Assembly (NCBI RefSeq): GCF_018687975.1
Contig: NZ_CP061310.1
Span: forward strand, 930,001 to 994,000
Length of the DNA stretch: 64,000 bases
Direction of reading: 5' to 3'
DNA from: Polynucleobacter sp. es-EL-1
Lineage (GTDB): Bacteria > Pseudomonadota > Gammaproteobacteria > Burkholderiales > Burkholderiaceae
The notes below the pieces were generated by a model. It had not been told where the DNA came from and made no database searches. It saw only the letters and a list, made by a program, of their open reading frames with translations. The translations under genes were made by a program, and so were the position numbers. Of this stretch, positions 27,646 to 33,990 are shown in pieces. Position 1 is the stretch's first letter. Each line of letters starts with the position of its first letter.

Positions 27646-28293
27646 ATGGATACGGATGCAATTTTTCTCTCGCTCAAGCTAGCTTTTTGGACGGTTGCCC
27701 TCATGCTGCCGCTTGGTATCTGGGTCGCCTATCAACTCATTAAGCTAGATAAATCTCGCCCATGGGCAGAAGCATTATTGGCCTTACCGTTAGTTTTACC
27801 CCCTACCGTCCTGGGTTATTACTTTTTGCTTACCTTTAGTGGGAAGACTTTTCTTGGCATTCCGCTAGTATTTTCATTCACCGGGATCTTGGTAGCCTCC
27901 TTGATTGTGAACATCCCCTTTGCCATTCAGCCCATCCAGAGAGCATTTGAGGCAATTAACCCCGAAATTCGCGAGGCAGCCCAAGTAAGCGGTCTTAGTA
28001 AATGGCAAATTTTTAGGCTTATTGACCTGCCCTTAAGCTGGAGAGGCATCACTGGCGCAGCTGCTCTCACATTTGCCCATACCTTGGGTGAGTTTGGCGT
28101 CATCTTGATGGTTGGCGGCGCTATTCCTGGGGAAACCAAAACAGCATCAATTGCGATCTATGACAAAGTTCAGGCCTTTGATACCACTGGCGCTGGTTCT
28201 CTATCCCTCTTCTTGTTGGGAATCTCTTTGCTAGCTATTGGCATTAGTTATGGGGTATTTGGTCGAAGATCTGCGCATCGGGGGCCAAAATAA
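27646..28293 (+). CDS. modB: Molybdate ABC transporter permease
   Basis: An inner-membrane permease of about 215 residues. The ABC-coupling EAA loop appears as EAAQVSGLSKWQIFRLIDLPLS, followed by ALTFAHTLGEFGVILMVGGAIPGETKT, which is diagnostic of ModB. The start at 27646 (MDTDAIFLSLKLAFW) fits the family; an upstream ATG at 27607 is possible. It overlaps modC by one base and diverges from the sox regulator. No modA binding-protein gene lies next to it. It may feed the molybdenum cofactor needed by SoxC. Confidence 0.93.
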   Translation: MDTDAIFLSLKLAFWTVALMLPLGIWVAYQLIKLDKSRPWAEALLALPLVLPPTVLGYYFLLTFSGKTFLGIPLVFSFTGILVASLIVNIPFAIQPIQRAFEAINPEIREAAQVSGLSKWQIFRLIDLPLSWRGITGAAALTFAHTLGEFGVILMVGGAIPGETKTASIAIYDKVQAFDTTGAGSLSLFLLGISLLAIGISYGVFGRRSAHRGPK

Positions 28294-29402
28294 TGCTTAA
28301 AGTCAAACTTTCGCAAATCTCGCCAATGCCTATCCAAGTGAGATTGGAGTGTGCGCCTGGGGAGCTTCATGCCTTAGTCGGCCCTTCTGGGAGTGGCAAA
28401 ACAACGGTTTTACGCATGATTGCAGGATTGCGAGAAGCACAGCAGGGGCTAATAGAATGCGATGGGGTAACTTGGTTTAAAAGCGAAGGCTCGCAGGGGT
28501 CCAAGGTCTCCCTGACTCCCGCCCATAGGTCTTGTGGGTTCTTATTTCAGCAATATGCCCTCTTCCCCCACCTCAATGCAGTAGATAACATTGCCATCCC
28601 CATTTACAACCAGCTACCCAACCCAGAAGAGCGCAGAACATTTGCTTTGCAATGGTTGGAACGTATGGGCATTCCAGAATTGGCGCAGCGGATGCCAAGT
28701 CAACTATCTGGCGGACAACAACAACGTGTCGCACTAGCCAGAGCGTTGGCACGTCAGCCCAAAGTCCTACTTTTGGATGAACCTTTTTCTGCAATCGATA
28801 CCCCGACTAGGCGAGGACTATACAAAACGCTTGCTGAACTGCGTAGAGACTTAGCTATTCCGATTTTGTTAGTAACGCATGACTTGCGCGAAGCTGATTT
28901 ATTGGCAGACAAAATTACGGTGATTGATAAAGGTATCAGCCTACAAACCGCTCATCCCCAAGCCCTATTTCAGCGCCCCAGAAATTCTCGGGTTGCGGAG
29001 CTAGTCGGCATTAGCAATATGTTTAATGGGATATTTACAGCGGGTCACCTCACCTGGCATGGTTGTGATCATGCATTTAAGGTAATTGATAAAGGAAAGA
29101 TTCCCCCAGGTGCACCAGTAGCTTGGGTAATTCCGCAAAGTGGTTTAAGTGTCCACGTCGACGCGGGCCATTCACGAATTCCTGCCACCGTAAAACAAAT
29201 TAGCAGCATCGGACAAATTGCAGTGTTGCAATTAGAAATACTCGCTAGCTCTCAAGTGATGAATTGGGAGGCTTCGATAGCAGAGCTCAAGCGCCTCAAT
29301 ATTCAACGAGATGGTCAAATTTTTATTGAATTAGATTCGACCCAAATTCACATCATGCCATTAAGACCGATAAACGATCCTAGATTATTTACCGATCATT
29401 AA
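28293..29402 (+). CDS. modC: Molybdate ABC transporter ATP-binding protein
   Basis: A 369-residue ATPase with Walker A GPSGSGKTT (about 30-38), signature LSGGQQQR, Walker B VLLLDEPFSAID and the switch His in LLVTHDLREADLLADK. The C-terminal third has the MOP/TOBE-like extension of ModC (AWVIPQSGLSVHV, IPATVKQISSIGQIAVLQLEI). The ATG shares a base with the modB stop. Together with modB it forms a transporter lacking a neighbouring binding-protein gene. Confidence 0.92.
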   Translation: MLKVKLSQISPMPIQVRLECAPGELHALVGPSGSGKTTVLRMIAGLREAQQGLIECDGVTWFKSEGSQGSKVSLTPAHRSCGFLFQQYALFPHLNAVDNIAIPIYNQLPNPEERRTFALQWLERMGIPELAQRMPSQLSGGQQQRVALARALARQPKVLLLDEPFSAIDTPTRRGLYKTLAELRRDLAIPILLVTHDLREADLLADKITVIDKGISLQTAHPQALFQRPRNSRVAELVGISNMFNGIFTAGHLTWHGCDHAFKVIDKGKIPPGAPVAWVIPQSGLSVHVDAGHSRIPATVKQISSIGQIAVLQLEILASSQVMNWEASIAELKRLNIQRDGQIFIELDSTQIHIMPLRPINDPRLFTDH

Positions 29403-29435
29403 TGGCAATTGTGAGTACAAATAAATACTGACTAA

Positions 29436-29630
29436 TTACTTGCTACATTTCCCGCAAGTATTGATACCCAAGATTGGATAAGCTGGGCAGAATCTGAACA
29501 ATCCAGTTGCTAAAGGCACAATGCCAATCCAGCCCCATACGCCAACAGTACCAGTGGCTGCTAAAGCAATTAATACCAGGCCAACAACAATACGGAGAAT
29601 GCGATCAATACCGCCAACATTGGTTTTCAT
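29436..29630 (-). CDS. DUF2892 (YgaP transmembrane-like) protein
   Basis: A 64-residue membrane protein starting MKTNVGGIDRILRIVVG, with two hydrophobic segments and the conserved FRFCPAYPILGINTCGK tail holding two cysteines. This domain forms the membrane part of the rhodanese YgaP and often occurs alone beside sulfur genes. It converges on modC. A terminator at 29669-29707 separates it from the rhodanese upstream, so it may need its own promoter. Confidence 0.88.
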   Translation of the reverse strand: MKTNVGGIDRILRIVVGLVLIALAATGTVGVWGWIGIVPLATGLFRFCPAYPILGINTCGKCSK

Positions 29631-29668
29631 TTTTTATCCTTCAAGGTTAAGTGATTCAAGTAATACTA

Positions 29669-29707
29669 TTAAAAAGAAAAAGAAACCTGCTCTTATTTAG
29701 AGCAGGT
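29669..29707 (-). terminator. Intrinsic terminator of the sulfurtransferase operon
   Basis: On the minus strand ACCTGCTCT and AGAGCAGGT form a perfect 9-bp stem with a 5-base loop, followed by TTTCTTTTTCTTTTT. It lies 13 bases downstream of the double-rhodanese stop and closes the 32.7-29.7 kb operon. Confidence 0.87.
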
Positions 29708-29719
29708 ATTCCAACAACA

Positions 29720-30697
29720 TTAATTCAAAGAAACTCCCACTAACGGACGACCTTCTAGTGTCCAAAGATATAAAGAGCCATCGTAGAGTGAGGTAGATTT
29801 ATTGCCAACGAGCTCGGACATAATGAACCAACCGCCTGATGCCAAATGACCACTATTGCAATAACTAATTGCAGGTGCGGATGCGTTAATGCCATTTGCT
29901 TTTAATAAGCTGTTATAGGTGTTTTTGTCCCAGAAATACAAAGCGCCTTTTGCAGGCTTAGCCATTAACTCTGGAGCAAAATCTTTTGCGCCGGCGATAT
30001 GGCCATAAGCACCAACGTAGTCGCGCTTACTTAAGCCAAAAAACTGCACCGGCTGCCTTGCATCAATTAAGGTTGCATCACCAGTCTCGGAGGCCTTGGC
30101 GACCTGGTTAGAGTTGGCAATCAACTCTTTTCGCTCAGCCTTTGCAACCCAGTTACCAGGCGCTTTATTGACCGGCGCTGTAGTGAACTCTCTACCTTCC
30201 GCAAGCCAACCAGCCATCCCACCATCAAGGACTGCAATATTATCTTCGCCATAGACTTTGAATTGCCAATAAGCACGTAAGGCTTCATCGATGTCAGACA
30301 TATCAACGCCAACAGGAACCAAAACAATCGGTTTATTTGCGTTAATGCCAACGGATTGAATTAGCTTCTCAAAATCAGCCTTTTCTGGAATGAGGTATTT
30401 GATTTTTTTACCGTCAATCATGCGATCAGCGCGTACCTTTTTAAAATCCAATAAAGAAGAGTCGTTGATATGTCCGCCAACTTCTACTAATACCTGCTTA
30501 CCAGTTTTTTTATTCAGCTCAAACTCAGGGGCTCTTTTAAAGCTTGCTACATCTCCCCTGACCTCTAGAATCTGAACTTCTGCCTTATTCGCTGCAAGCC
30601 ACTCGCTACTGACTACTGGACCAGGCAAAGTTACTGCCTGAACTAAGCCAATTAAGCTACTAAGCAATACCAGCAATCCAATTTGGATTTTTTTCAT
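29720..30697 (-). CDS. Periplasmic thiosulfate sulfurtransferase with two rhodanese domains
   Basis: An exported protein of about 325 residues. The N-terminal signal ends near GLVQA. The first, inactive rhodanese domain contains VLDGGMAGWLAEGREF. The second has the active-site loop ISYCNSGHLASGGWF and ends in SLYDGSLYLWTLEGRPL. The ATG at 30695-30697, preceded by GAGGGAA, is chosen over an upstream start at 30721 that would overlap the previous gene. It is the last gene of the operon with the split YeeE pair. Transfer of sulfane sulfur in the periplasm is inferred. Confidence 0.88.
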   Translation of the reverse strand: MKKIQIGLLVLLSSLIGLVQAVTLPGPVVSSEWLAANKAEVQILEVRGDVASFKRAPEFELNKKTGKQVLVEVGGHINDSSLLDFKKVRADRMIDGKKIKYLIPEKADFEKLIQSVGINANKPIVLVPVGVDMSDIDEALRAYWQFKVYGEDNIAVLDGGMAGWLAEGREFTTAPVNKAPGNWVAKAERKELIANSNQVAKASETGDATLIDARQPVQFFGLSKRDYVGAYGHIAGAKDFAPELMAKPAKGALYFWDKNTYNSLLKANGINASAPAISYCNSGHLASGGWFIMSELVGNKSTSLYDGSLYLWTLEGRPLVGVSLN

Positions 30698-30710
30698 GGT
30701 GATTCCCTCT

Positions 30711-31343
30711 TTAATGAACAATCGATAAATGCTCGGAAAGACGATTTAATAAATCAATCTTTTTTTCAGTTAATACATGATGATCTCTAGCACTATAGGC
30801 AACCTCACGATTGCCTAACTTGCTTGATAAAGCGCTCATCACCTCATCTCGTTGAATGATGAGTTCTTTCATATCTGAATAAAACAGCTTTGTAAAAGCA
30901 CTAACCCAGCGTGACAATGGTGCCATCCGCCCTTTTACTGCCATATCAAAATCTCTTAATAAAGTGACTGTCTGATCAGCCGATAGCCACTGCTCACCAG
31001 TAACCCATTGGTTGGTAGTAAAGATACGTACAGGCAAACCTTTTTGATCAAGCGATATGGCAATTAGATGGTGAAATTGCTTGGCCACCTGGTCATCACG
31101 CTTGAAAAGATGAAAGTGGCCATGCTCACCATCAGGCATCTCATTTGAGGAATGAGCATGATAGTAAAACTCATAACCGCTTTGTCCATCGATAAGGTCA
31201 TTCTTAGGGTAATGCTCCCACTCTTTAAATTGCTCGGATCCACACAATGCAACATTGCATAAGCTCAAGCCATTGCTGGCATATCGCGACTGGATAGTCG
31301 CGATTTCTTGAGCGGCCAAGCAAAGCGTGGATTCAATCAACAT
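30711..31343 (-). CDS. Uncharacterised His-rich protein (possibly DUF6969)
   Basis: I cannot assign a function. The 210-residue protein lacks a clear signal peptide or membrane segment. A striking block at residues 60-80 (YYHAHSSNEMPDGEHGHFHLF) puts five histidines (62, 64, 74, 76, 78) and acidic residues close together, which looks like a metal site. The block reminds me of DUF6969 proteins, but this is from memory. The C-terminal half is helical and charged. It starts 5 bases after the Cys-repeat peptide gene and 13 bases before the rhodanese start, so it is firmly part of that operon. Confidence 0.72.
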   Translation of the reverse strand: MLIESTLCLAAQEIATIQSRYASNGLSLCNVALCGSEQFKEWEHYPKNDLIDGQSGYEFYYHAHSSNEMPDGEHGHFHLFKRDDQVAKQFHHLIAISLDQKGLPVRIFTTNQWVTGEQWLSADQTVTLLRDFDMAVKGRMAPLSRWVSAFTKLFYSDMKELIIQRDEVMSALSSKLGNREVAYSARDHHVLTEKKIDLLNRLSEHLSIVH

Positions 31344-31348
31344 GAAGA

Positions 31349-31579
31349 TTAGTCAGCTGATTTACGTTTCTTAGGCCCACATGGATTCGATGGACCGCAT
31401 GGATTAGATGCGCGCTTCTTTGTAGGGCCACATGGATTAGAGGCCTCTTTTTTTGGCGCGCAAGGTGTTTTTTGCTCTGAACTTGTAGGATTTTTAGGTG
31501 TATCTGCAGATGCCATTGGGGCAGCAGATAAACCCGCCAAAGCAAACGCTAAAGCTGCAACAGTAGATTTTTTAGACAT
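31349..31579 (-). CDS. Small exported protein with Pro-Cys-Gly-Pro repeats
   Basis: A 76-residue protein with a Sec signal peptide (MSKKSTVAALAFALAG, cleavage probably after MASA at 25). The mature part of about 51 residues is Lys/Pro-rich, with one PCAPKK (39-44) and three NPCGP units (48-52, 59-63, 65-69), giving four evenly spaced cysteines and no aromatic residues. No known domain was recognised. I chose the ATG at 31577-31579 because AAAGGA precedes it by 7 bases; longer frames add no signal. Metal or sulfur binding is a guess from composition. Confidence 0.8.
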   Translation of the reverse strand: MSKKSTVAALAFALAGLSAAPMASADTPKNPTSSEQKTPCAPKKEASNPCGPTKKRASNPCGPSNPCGPKKRKSAD

Positions 31580-31601
31580 TGAATTTCCTTTAGAAAATGA
31601 A

Positions 31602-32168
31602 TTAAGACTGTGAAGATACGGGGCCGCCAAACTTTTTCTCCATCCAAGCTCCCCCGATATAAATTGCAATTGCAGCGATGATCATCACGATATTGATTGA
31701 TAGACTCGATACGTTTAATAACTGTGGCAAGGCATCAGCCTTATCGAATTCTCCGAAGAAAGTCCATGATTCAATCGCTGGAAATACGCCTGCAAAAATA
31801 ACCGTTCCTAGCAATAGTCCAATTAGGAAAATAGCAGCATCAATACGGCCAGACATTAAACCCACTACTGATGTTCCTGGGCAATATCCTCCAATTGCAA
31901 ACCCTGCGCCAACCAAGACACCGCCAAGAGCAGCTGCACCTAGAAACGCTGGTGGAATAAATAAATCACCACTCGAGAGGTAGCCGATTTGCTCCAAAAC
32001 CATTAGACCAATAGATGCTAATACGATTGCTGTAAACATCACTTTAAATACTGACCAGTCACTCAATCTAAACTGTCCAGTCAATTTATTGGGGTTGCCA
32101 AACCCAGCACGCTCTAATACAAAGCCAAATGCGCCGCCAAGCAATAATCCTGAAATGATTTCTGACAT
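31602..32168 (-). CDS. YeeE/YedE family sulfur transporter, second half
   Basis: A 188-residue membrane protein with about five hydrophobic segments. ISGLLLGGAFGFVLERAGFGNPNKLTGQF opens it, and GFAIGGYCPGTSVVGLMSGRIDA holds the conserved Cys loop. It is longer than its counterpart at 16.7 kb and clearly divergent from it, so this is not a recent duplication. It follows the first-half gene by one base. Part of a five-gene operon with the Cys-repeat peptide. Confidence 0.87.
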   Translation of the reverse strand: MSEIISGLLLGGAFGFVLERAGFGNPNKLTGQFRLSDWSVFKVMFTAIVLASIGLMVLEQIGYLSSGDLFIPPAFLGAAALGGVLVGAGFAIGGYCPGTSVVGLMSGRIDAAIFLIGLLLGTVIFAGVFPAIESWTFFGEFDKADALPQLLNVSSLSINIVMIIAAIAIYIGGAWMEKKFGGPVSSQS

Positions 32169-32169
32169 C

Positions 32170-32697
32170 TTATTTCTCCGCCTTCATAAAGCGACTCACA
32201 ATTAAGCCTGTTGCAAAAAATGTACATAAAAAGGTAAAGCCAGCCAAACTAAGAACGGCTGCGCCTGATAAACCAAGACCACTGGTGCAGCCAGCTGCAA
32301 TACGAGCTCCAAAGCCAGCTAAGATGCCGCCAAACAAGGCAGTAAAGGGTCTTTTTGATCCCCCTAGGAACTTAGCGCCATCCATCTTGAATGCGATACG
32401 GTGTGCAAGATACGCAGAAATCAGCGCGCCAAGAGCAACGCCAATCACCTGCCAAGTAATCCAAGAGCTTAAGGGCTTGCCCTCCTCAACCATGCCACCC
32501 AAGTATTCGTTAGCACTTGTTGCCGCCGGAACAATATTCATACCGAGCCAAGCAGTAAGGCGTGTGGTAAAGCCTGTAGCACCCAAACCATGCCCAGTTG
32601 CGACAAATGTTGCTAGCAATACCAAGCCCAGCAAAACGCCTGCTAGTAGTGGATTCCAGTAAGCATCTGGTTTTTGAGTTGTTTGTTGTTGATTCAT
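32170..32697 (-). CDS. YeeE/YedE family sulfur transporter, first half
   Basis: A 175-residue membrane protein. The conserved loop is FGARIAAGCTSGLGLSGAAVLSLAGF near residues 127-152. Unlike the 17.1 kb gene it has a long periplasmic-looking segment (ANEYLGGMVEEGKPLSSWITW) after the second membrane span. It is the first gene of the operon, with a promoter and AT-rich dyad just upstream. Pairing with the next gene to build one channel is inferred from the one-base spacing. Confidence 0.87.
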   Translation of the reverse strand: MNQQQTTQKPDAYWNPLLAGVLLGLVLLATFVATGHGLGATGFTTRLTAWLGMNIVPAATSANEYLGGMVEEGKPLSSWITWQVIGVALGALISAYLAHRIAFKMDGAKFLGGSKRPFTALFGGILAGFGARIAAGCTSGLGLSGAAVLSLAGFTFLCTFFATGLIVSRFMKAEK

Positions 32698-32734
32698 GTC
32701 ACCCTTTATTTAAGAACTAGATAATATATATTTA

Positions 32735-32764
32735 AGTATATTATATTCTAATATAAGGCTTCAA
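32735..32764 (-). promoter_or_regulatory. Promoter with an AT-rich operator-like dyad for the YeeE/Cys-repeat operon
   Basis: On the minus strand TTGAAG (32759-32764), an 18-base spacer and TATACT (32735-32740) form a plausible sigma-70 promoter. A perfect 7-bp inverted repeat, TATATTA-N5-TAATATA (32737-32755), fills the spacer and overlaps the -10. Its AT-rich character resembles operators of BigR/YgaV-type ArsR repressors, which control persulfide genes. Confidence 0.6.
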
Positions 32765-32800
32765 GATAAAAAATGCAACGAAGATTGGATGATTAACGAG

Positions 32801-32825
32801 AAAAAAGGAGCCGAAGCTCCTCTTT
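32801..32825 (-). terminator. Intrinsic terminator after the rhodanese gene
   Basis: On the minus strand GGAGC-TTCG-GCTCC, a stem closed by a cUUCGg tetraloop, is followed directly by six T. It lies 25 bases after the rhodanese stop and insulates it from the operon starting at 32697. Confidence 0.88.
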
Positions 32826-32849
32826 AATTGCGAACTGAGAGGTGCTAGT

Positions 32850-33428
32850 TTAAAACTCGCCCTTAATAGTAGTTAGGCCAAGCGCATCCCAATCGAGCAT
32901 GCCGCCACGGTAGTAGTAAATTTTGGTAGCTGGAAATCCATCGCGAACCATTGCGGCCATGGCCATCGGACTTTGGGGGCAAACTGGTCCATTACAAAAT
33001 GCGTATACCTTCTTCGCCTTAGAGCAATCCCACTTAGTAGAACCAGCTGCAGGCTTCTTACATCCTAGCTCATCCATGCGCATTGCTACTTCTGTATATG
33101 GAATGCCCACTGATCCAGGAATGGTGCCCTTGACGCGATCATCCACAACACGCATATCTACAACGAGAGAATCCTTGTCATTTAAGGCATTCAAAATATC
33201 AATTTCATCTACGGGTACAACCCCCTTGATAGGCACAATTGGTTGCAACCAGCCTTTATTTTTTGCACAAGGCGTCATAACACGGGTAATTTCAACAGGG
33301 CCCTTTGAGGTGTTCACAGTGAATTTGGTTGATTTCTCCATAATCTGCAAAAGTTCTGGTGCAGAGTCTGACTGAGCTGAGACAAGAGTAGAAAACAGCG
33401 CTAAACCAAGGGATAAAAAGTATTTCAT
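32850..33428 (-). CDS. Exported single-domain rhodanese-like protein
   Basis: About 192 residues with a signal peptide ending near LVSAQ. The C-terminal rhodanese domain has the active-site loop YAFCNGPVCPQSPMAM and ends YYYRGGMLDWDALGL. Additional cysteines (VMTPCAKNK, LGCKKP, WDCSKA) suggest a disulfide or redox role. The start at 33428 has AAGG at good spacing, while the Met five codons earlier has none. It diverges from the HiPIP gene and is followed by its own terminator. Sulfane sulfur transfer is inferred. Confidence 0.86.
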   Translation of the reverse strand: MKYFLSLGLALFSTLVSAQSDSAPELLQIMEKSTKFTVNTSKGPVEITRVMTPCAKNKGWLQPIVPIKGVVPVDEIDILNALNDKDSLVVDMRVVDDRVKGTIPGSVGIPYTEVAMRMDELGCKKPAAGSTKWDCSKAKKVYAFCNGPVCPQSPMAMAAMVRDGFPATKIYYYRGGMLDWDALGLTTIKGEF

Positions 33429-33458
33429 AAAAACCTTATTCATAAAAATTTGGGGGTC

Positions 33459-33484
33459 ATATGCATTAATGCGTATTCATGCAT
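33459..33484. promoter_or_regulatory. Overlapping dyads upstream of the rhodanese gene
   Basis: The segment holds ATATGCA-N4-TGCGTAT (33459-33476, one mismatched pair between the arms) and two copies of the palindrome ATGCAT 12 bases apart (33461-33466 and 33479-33484). The left arm differs by one base from the half-site ATATGCG of the sox regulator dyad at 27.56 kb, so the same repressor might bind here. This is a suggestion only. Confidence 0.4.
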
Positions 33485-33521
33485 AATAAGGCGCCTACAT
33501 AGGAAATATGGTTTAAATTCA

Positions 33522-33570
33522 TACTGATAAACCCCTATTGCCCAAATATTAGGCAGACTTATTATCAGTA
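33522..33570. promoter_or_regulatory. HiPIP promoter flanked by a perfect spaced inverted repeat
   Basis: TACTGATAA (33522-33530) and TTATCAGTA (33562-33570) are perfect 9-bp inverted copies, with centres 40 bp apart. Between and overlapping them is a plausible promoter for the HiPIP gene: TTGCCC (33538-33543), 16 bases, TATTAT (33560-33565). Two half-sites bound cooperatively, or a DNA loop, would fit. Confidence 0.5.
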
Positions 33571-33617
33571 CACGCATTAATGTTTTTAAGACTTAACAAC
33601 TCACTCTGGAGAGAAAA

Positions 33618-33926
33618 ATGAAAAACGGTCGTCGCCAATTTATGATTTTGTCTGCTGCTGGTGCTTGCACCCTAGCGTTGAACGGTAAAGTTCAAGCTCA
33701 AGCAATGGTTTCTGAAACTGATCCACAAGCTGCTGCTTTGGGTTACAAAGCAGTTGCTACTTCTGTAGATAAAGCCAAGTATCCTAAGTATGCTGCTGGT
33801 CAAGAGTGTGATAACTGTGCATTGTGGCAGCCTAAAGGCTCTGCAACTGCTGGTGGTTGCTCTTTGTTTGGTACCAAGCAAGTTGCTGCTAAAGGCTGGT
33901 GCTCTGCTTACGCTAAAAAAGCTTAA
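33618..33926 (+). CDS. High-potential iron-sulfur protein (HiPIP)
   Basis: A small periplasmic 4Fe-4S electron carrier. A Tat signal (NGRRQFMILSAAGACTLAL) precedes a mature domain with cluster cysteines C64, C67, C81 and C95 in ECDNCALWQ, GGCSLFG and GWCSAYAKK, the classic HiPIP spacing. Length is 102 aa. GGAGAG stands just upstream of the ATG. Its place among sulfur genes suggests that it passes electrons from Sox or other periplasmic oxidations to a terminal oxidase; this is inference. A bidirectional terminator follows. Confidence 0.94.
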   Translation: MKNGRRQFMILSAAGACTLALNGKVQAQAMVSETDPQAAALGYKAVATSVDKAKYPKYAAGQECDNCALWQPKGSATAGGCSLFGTKQVAAKGWCSAYAKKA

Positions 33927-33944
33927 GTTACTTAGCTTCAATCT

Positions 33945-33972
33945 AAAAAAGGCTGCTCCGGCAGCCTTTTTG
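33945..33972. terminator. Bidirectional terminator between HiPIP and the Fnr-like regulator
   Basis: GGCTGC-TCCG-GCAGCC, with flanking A-runs and T-runs (AAAA before, TTTTT after), gives a stem of about 10 bp usable in both directions between two convergent genes. Confidence 0.88.
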
Positions 33973-33990
33973 CTTTATCTAAACTGCACC

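Noticed and set aside
31333..31545. 70-residue minus-strand frame overlapping the Cys-repeat gene
   Set aside because: Shadow frame, His/Val-rich by translation of the repeats, with no signal peptide or RBS.
33672..33941. 89-residue minus-strand frame opposite the HiPIP gene
   Set aside because: Antisense shadow; the plus-strand frame has a Tat signal and all four cluster cysteines.
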